Assembly (NCBI GenBank): GCA_021157645.1
Contig: JAGGWC010000115.1
Span: forward strand, 1-11,475
Reading direction: 5' to 3'
Length of the DNA stretch: 11,475 bases
Source: Candidatus Cloacimonadota bacterium
GTDB lineage: Bacteria; Cloacimonadota; Cloacimonadia; Cloacimonadales; TCS61
Positions 8,096 through 11,475 of this stretch are shown here, one piece after another. A program made the position numbers and the translations under genes. Each line of letters begins with the position of its first letter. The first letter of the stretch is position 1. Below the pieces are notes generated by a model. That model had not been told where the DNA came from, made no database searches, and saw only the letters and a program-made list of their open reading frames with translations.

Positions 8096-9028
8096 ATGGT
8101 AACTAAAGCGCAAAAATTCAGATTAGGCATTTTTATTACCGTAATATCTGTTTTAATGATTATGTTCCTAATTATGGTAGCCGGTACAAAGATCATGGAA
8201 AAACGTGATATATATTATATTCGATATCAAAATACATCGGTTACGGGACTTCAAATTGGCGGGCCTGTTAAATATCGCGGTATTGGAATAGGAAGAGTTG
8301 ACGAAATCTTTATTGATCCTGAGAATATTACTGACATTATTGTAACAGTAAGTGTAGAATCGGGAACCCCAATAAAGAGTGATATGAAAGCTTCCCTGAT
8401 CCCAATCGGAATTACGGGCTTGGTTCAAGTTGAAATAACAGGTGGAACTCAGGAAGCAGAGTTGTTAGGATCTGGTTCATTCCTTTCGGCGGGATTATCT
8501 ACTTTTGATAGTATTTCCGGAAAGGCCGAGATACTTGCTAATAAGTTTGAAATACTCCTTAATAACTTAAACAACATTACAAATAAAGAGAATACAAACC
8601 GGCTAAACAATATTATTGCAAACGTAGATACAATAATCGATATGAATCAAAGTTCAATTTCAAATACTGTTTTAAGTTTAGAAACGATTACAGAAGATTT
8701 TGAGCAAATAGCTAAAGATACAAGAAGTCTTTTAAAGAAATTAGATAATATTATGAGTTCAGGTAAAGTTGAAAAGATTGTTGCAAACACCGAGGAGATT
8801 ACTTCCAAACTTGCAAATTCTGATTTTAAACAACTCATGGCAGATATCAATAAACTCACAATTAATGCAAATAATGCAATTTCCCACATCGATGCAACTC
8901 ATCTTGAAAGCCGGCAGGATCTACTCGATACGATTGAAAGCTTGAGAGAGACAATAGACTATTTAAACGATTTTTCCAGACAGATCAGTGAAGATCCATC
9001 ATTGCTGCTTATAAGGTCAAAGAATTAA
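8096..9028 (+). CDS. mlaD: MCE-domain (MlaD-type) lipid transport protein with long helical tail
   Basis: A 310-residue MCE protein. Residues about 11-29 form one membrane helix near the N-terminus, placing the rest in the periplasm. A single MCE domain spans about 37-117, with the family signatures TGLQIGGPVKYRGIGIGRVD (50-69) and GITGLVQVEITGG (105-117). From about 140 to 295 the sequence is helical with heptad-like hydrophobic spacing and Asn/Lys/Glu-rich faces, ending in PSLLLIRSKN; MCE proteins often end in a similar Pro-x-x-Leu-Leu stretch. MCE proteins form hexameric rings that bind phospholipid and pass it between the inner and outer membranes with an MlaE permease and MlaF ATPase. 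E. coli MlaD has only about 183 residues, so the tail is long and recalls needle-forming MCE proteins such as PqiB. The next gene, 14 nt downstream, has a PqiC-like domain. The lipid and direction of transport are unknown. Confidence 0.92.
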   Translation: MVTKAQKFRLGIFITVISVLMIMFLIMVAGTKIMEKRDIYYIRYQNTSVTGLQIGGPVKYRGIGIGRVDEIFIDPENITDIIVTVSVESGTPIKSDMKASLIPIGITGLVQVEITGGTQEAELLGSGSFLSAGLSTFDSISGKAEILANKFEILLNNLNNITNKENTNRLNNIIANVDTIIDMNQSSISNTVLSLETITEDFEQIAKDTRSLLKKLDNIMSSGKVEKIVANTEEITSKLANSDFKQLMADINKLTINANNAISHIDATHLESRQDLLDTIESLRETIDYLNDFSRQISEDPSLLLIRSKN

Positions 9029-9029
9029 G

Positions 9030-9034
9030 AGGAG
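9030..9034 (+). promoter_or_regulatory. Shine-Dalgarno sequence of the lipoprotein gene
   Basis: AGGAG starts 2 nt after the MCE stop codon (TAA, 9026-9028), 8 nt before the ATG at 9043. It sets the start directly before a lipoprotein signal peptide. Confidence 0.85.
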
Positions 9035-9042
9035 AATTTAAT

Positions 9043-11175
9043 ATGAAAAGAATAATTGTTCTTAGCTTATCGATCATTTTTTTATTTGGCTGCATGGCAA
9101 GAAATGTAATTCCCAGAAATTACTACATTCTTGAATATTATTCTCATTCCGAAAAAGATGAACTTAAGTTGAATGAACCCTTCAATCAATCTGTTTACAT
9201 CGAAGATACAAAAGTTCCTAAAACCTATAACAGAAAACAAATTGTAGTCCGTCATTTTGGTCCTCGAATTACCTATTCTGATAATAACCTTTGGGGTGTA
9301 AAACTTACAAAAATCATTCCTAATCTATTAAAGAAACGGTTAGATAGTTACAATATGTTCAAGAATACACAAAGAGAACTATTTAGTTCAACACCAGATT
9401 ACATTATTGATACAAGCATAAATAATATTGAACTATATATTTCCGAAACGCTTTATCAAGCAAGGTTGAATATCGATTTCATATATAGGAAAAAAGATAC
9501 AGAAAAGTCGTTAGTAACTCATTCTGCCAATATTGAAAAAGTGCTGCTTAAACAAGATTTTGATACTTTTGCTCAAACAATTAACGAAATACTTTTAGAT
9601 GAGATAGATAAATTTTCAGCAAAAATAAATATTCTGAATACTTATGGTCAACAAGCACCTCTTACACAAGAAAATATCCCTTTAGAGATCGATCCTTTAC
9701 TTGTTAAAATACTAGATTCTGAAGAAGATAATAGTGGGAAGGGACTACTTTTGGTACCAGCGATCACAGGAACAGAAAATGAACCTTATTATAAAGTTTA
9801 TGATAAATATGGTTATGAAAGATCTGCCAAAATTGGGGAAGACTTACCATTGATGGAAGGAACTTATTCTATTGAATATGGATCAGGAAATCAAGATCAG
9901 AAAATGATCCAAAAGAATATTGAAATTCACCCGCGGTATAAAACAATTGTGGAGCCTGATTGGGGTTGTTTGATAGTTGAAATTATCGATGAAAGAAGAA
10001 ATTTTGCTAAAGTTATTTATGAGATATTTGGTTTAGAAGACGGAGAAAGTTTTGGTAATGAATTTCCAGCAGAAGTAGAACTTGGTGAACAGGAAAGAGT
10101 CTGGGTTTTAAAGCCTGGGTATTATAAAATAACCATAAATAATGAACCATTTAACACTTACACCGATTTCACAACAGTTCTTATCGAAGAAGGTCGTGTT
10201 CAGAAAATGACAATTGTTATGGAAACTGATGAAGACGGGAATCCAACCAATATGGCAGGAGCAGGAATTTTAGAAGAGAGTTTTTTCGCGGCATCTTTAG
10301 AACCATTTAAGCTATCAAGTGCAATTCATATCAATGGGAATTTTAATAGCGACAATAAGTTAAATGAAAATGATCCTGAAGTTACAATAACCATGAATTC
10401 ACAATTAGAAAACTACCTTATTTATGATTGTGATCCGATCTATTATAATATGAAAAGTATAATTGATCTGGGTGTATCAAAAATGACAGACGAAGATTTC
10501 AGACTTGCTTCAGATGAATTTGATCTTAAAAATACAGGAATATATTATTTCGTAAAGGATCTTGGTTTCTATGGAAGATTTGATGTAAACTCACATTTTT
10601 TTGATGAAACACAATATTGCTCTGAAAAATTCTATTACCAAAAATTTGAAGAAAATGGTATTACAATTGGAGATAGTATTTTGTCCGATGAGATAAAAAT
10701 TAGATCATCTTTTTTCCCAATAGAATTAAAGGAAGGAATTGGTATTAATTATAGAATCTTGAACCTGCCCAGAGCAGATTTAAGCTTTAGATCTGGATTT
10801 GGAATCAGGCAGTTCTTCAATAGAGATGTTTTTGTTTATGATCCTTCAGGAACATTTGTTGATCATAATAATATTGAACACAGAAAGTACTTTGAATTAG
10901 CTTCGACAAATACGACGGGAACAGAATTATCACTGGTCGGTAATTTCCAGCTTCCTTTTAATCTAACCTATGCATCTGATGCAGATTTCTATTTCCCATT
11001 TAATAAAAATGATAAATATACATTCGAATGGGAAAATTCTTTTAACCTGAATTTATTAAAGCATATTTCACTCGATTACAAATTTAATTTGAAAAAATTA
11101 GGAAAAGATTCTGGAATTGATTATTTTGTTAGAGAGCATAGTTTGTTCTTAAGAGTAACTTATTTCTTGAGATAA
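9043..11175 (+). CDS. MCE-system auxiliary lipoprotein (PqiC/ABC_trans_aux-like) fused to a C-terminal beta-barrel-like domain
   Basis: A 710-residue protein with an apparent four-part layout. First, a lipoprotein signal with lipobox LFGC (14-17), so Cys17 should be lipidated. Second, about 25-195 resembles the ABC-type transport auxiliary lipoprotein family (PqiC/YmbA): NYYILEYY near the start, SVYIEDTKVPKTYNRKQIVV (50-69), then a W-x-x-x-L helix region (84-105) and a last amphipathic helix (172-195). PqiC is about 190 residues, so this part alone is a whole PqiC. Third, two PEGA-like beta repeats at about 233-305 and 307-396, each opening with a G-x-L-hydrophobic strand and containing a turn of the form EGTY or KPGYY. 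Fourth, about 415-710 alternates polar and hydrophobic residues in many short strands, ending in HSLFLRVTYFLR, like a small outer-membrane barrel (DUF481/YdiY-like in style). The gene sits between the MCE and STAS/permease genes, supporting a role in MCE lipid transport at the outer membrane. The N-terminal assignment is fairly sure; the barrel is inferred from pattern. Confidence 0.75.
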   Translation: MKRIIVLSLSIIFLFGCMARNVIPRNYYILEYYSHSEKDELKLNEPFNQSVYIEDTKVPKTYNRKQIVVRHFGPRITYSDNNLWGVKLTKIIPNLLKKRLDSYNMFKNTQRELFSSTPDYIIDTSINNIELYISETLYQARLNIDFIYRKKDTEKSLVTHSANIEKVLLKQDFDTFAQTINEILLDEIDKFSAKINILNTYGQQAPLTQENIPLEIDPLLVKILDSEEDNSGKGLLLVPAITGTENEPYYKVYDKYGYERSAKIGEDLPLMEGTYSIEYGSGNQDQKMIQKNIEIHPRYKTIVEPDWGCLIVEIIDERRNFAKVIYEIFGLEDGESFGNEFPAEVELGEQERVWVLKPGYYKITINNEPFNTYTDFTTVLIEEGRVQKMTIVMETDEDGNPTNMAGAGILEESFFAASLEPFKLSSAIHINGNFNSDNKLNENDPEVTITMNSQLENYLIYDCDPIYYNMKSIIDLGVSKMTDEDFRLASDEFDLKNTGIYYFVKDLGFYGRFDVNSHFFDETQYCSEKFYYQKFEENGITIGDSILSDEIKIRSSFFPIELKEGIGINYRILNLPRADLSFRSGFGIRQFFNRDVFVYDPSGTFVDHNNIEHRKYFELASTNTTGTELSLVGNFQLPFNLTYASDADFYFPFNKNDKYTFEWENSFNLNLLKHISLDYKFNLKKLGKDSGIDYFVREHSLFLRVTYFLR

Positions 11176-11176
11176 T

Positions 11177-11475
11177 ATGGAACTTAGAGAACAGTCGTTA
11201 TTCTTTGAAGAAGAACTCACAAAGTATACTGTACCTGCTTTGAATGATGAATTCCTAAAATACAGTGAGCAAATAATTTTAACACTTTATTTGCAAAAAG
11301 TCACAAAGATCGATAGTGCGGGCGTTGCTTTTATAGATGAGATGGTGACGAAATTAGGACTTGATCCAAACAATTCCTTATTGATGAATGAGATGGTAGA
11401 AATTGCTTATAGTACTTTCACTTCAGCAGAAATACAATCCGTTAAAGCAGAGAATAAATTAGATTTCTTTACCCA
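11177..11475 (+). CDS. STAS-domain protein, probable N-terminus of an MlaE-type lipid ABC permease (3' end cut)
   Basis: An open frame of 99 codons runs from ATG 11177 to the window end with no stop. Residues 30-60 contain a STAS-type core, with IILTLYLQ as a strand followed by VTKIDSAGVAFIDEM (42-56), matching the I-D-S-x-G-hydrophobic turn of STAS domains including MlaB. Residues from about 83 onward become more polar, as expected for a linker. In many bacteria an N-terminal STAS domain is fused to an MlaE permease, and here it follows the MCE and lipoprotein genes with only 1 nt between stop and start, so an MlaE fusion is the likeliest reading. A free-standing MlaB-like protein is the alternative. 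No good Shine-Dalgarno sequence is present (only a weak TTGAG at 11167-11171), which fits translational coupling to the lipoprotein gene. The permease membrane helices and the ATPase gene would lie beyond the window. Confidence 0.65.
   Translation, partial: MELREQSLFFEEELTKYTVPALNDEFLKYSEQIILTLYLQKVTKIDSAGVAFIDEMVTKLGLDPNNSLLMNEMVEIAYSTFTSAEIQSVKAENKLDFFT

Noticed and set aside
8096..8428. Minus-strand frames opposite the MCE gene
   Set aside because: The + strand frame has a strong Shine-Dalgarno site and clear MCE motifs; the antisense frames have neither.
9043..11175. Lipoprotein as a T9SS cargo protein
   Set aside because: It has a lipobox and ends in an amphipathic aromatic strand, not in an obvious type A or B T9SS C-terminal sorting domain.

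Overview
This is an AT-rich window (by eye about one third G+C) from a Gram-negative, diderm bacterium. All six recognised genes are on the + strand. The best lineage marker is a 2006-residue SprA/Sov homologue, the outer-membrane translocon of the type IX secretion system (T9SS). That points to the Fibrobacteres-Chlorobi-Bacteroidetes (FCB) superphylum. Strong Shine-Dalgarno sequences before three genes argue mildly against Bacteroidota proper, where they are usually weak, and for a related lineage such as Cloacimonadota or Marinimicrobia. A free 2[4Fe-4S] ferredoxin fits an anaerobe. The lineage call is inference.

Layout. Positions 1-738 hold a TatD-family metal-dependent DNase that lacks only its first few residues. 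Positions 830-1000 hold a 56-residue ferredoxin, followed by a clear intrinsic terminator (1020-1048). Positions 1201-1974 encode type III pantothenate kinase (coaX), the first step of CoA synthesis. It has an unusual Arg-to-Leu change in its GADR motif. After 13 nt comes sprA (1988-8008). An 87-nt gap with a candidate promoter and a short palindrome leads into an MCE lipid-transport cluster: a single-domain MCE/MlaD-type protein with a long helical tail (8096-9028), a 710-residue lipoprotein (9043-11175), and the start of a STAS-domain protein that is probably the N-terminus of an MlaE-type permease (11177 to the window end). These last three genes are separated by 14 nt and 1 nt and look like one operon.

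How the parts fit. The MCE cluster should move lipid between inner and outer membranes: permease in the inner membrane, MCE ring and helical needle across the periplasm, and a lipoprotein at the outer membrane. The ATPase is not in the window and would be expected downstream. The most unusual item is the lipoprotein. It appears to fuse a PqiC-like (ABC_trans_aux) domain to two PEGA-like beta domains and a C-terminal outer-membrane beta-barrel, which would make it a doubly anchored outer-membrane dock for an MCE machine. It lies directly downstream of the T9SS translocon gene. I saw no tRNA, rRNA, CRISPR, insertion sequence or other mobile element.
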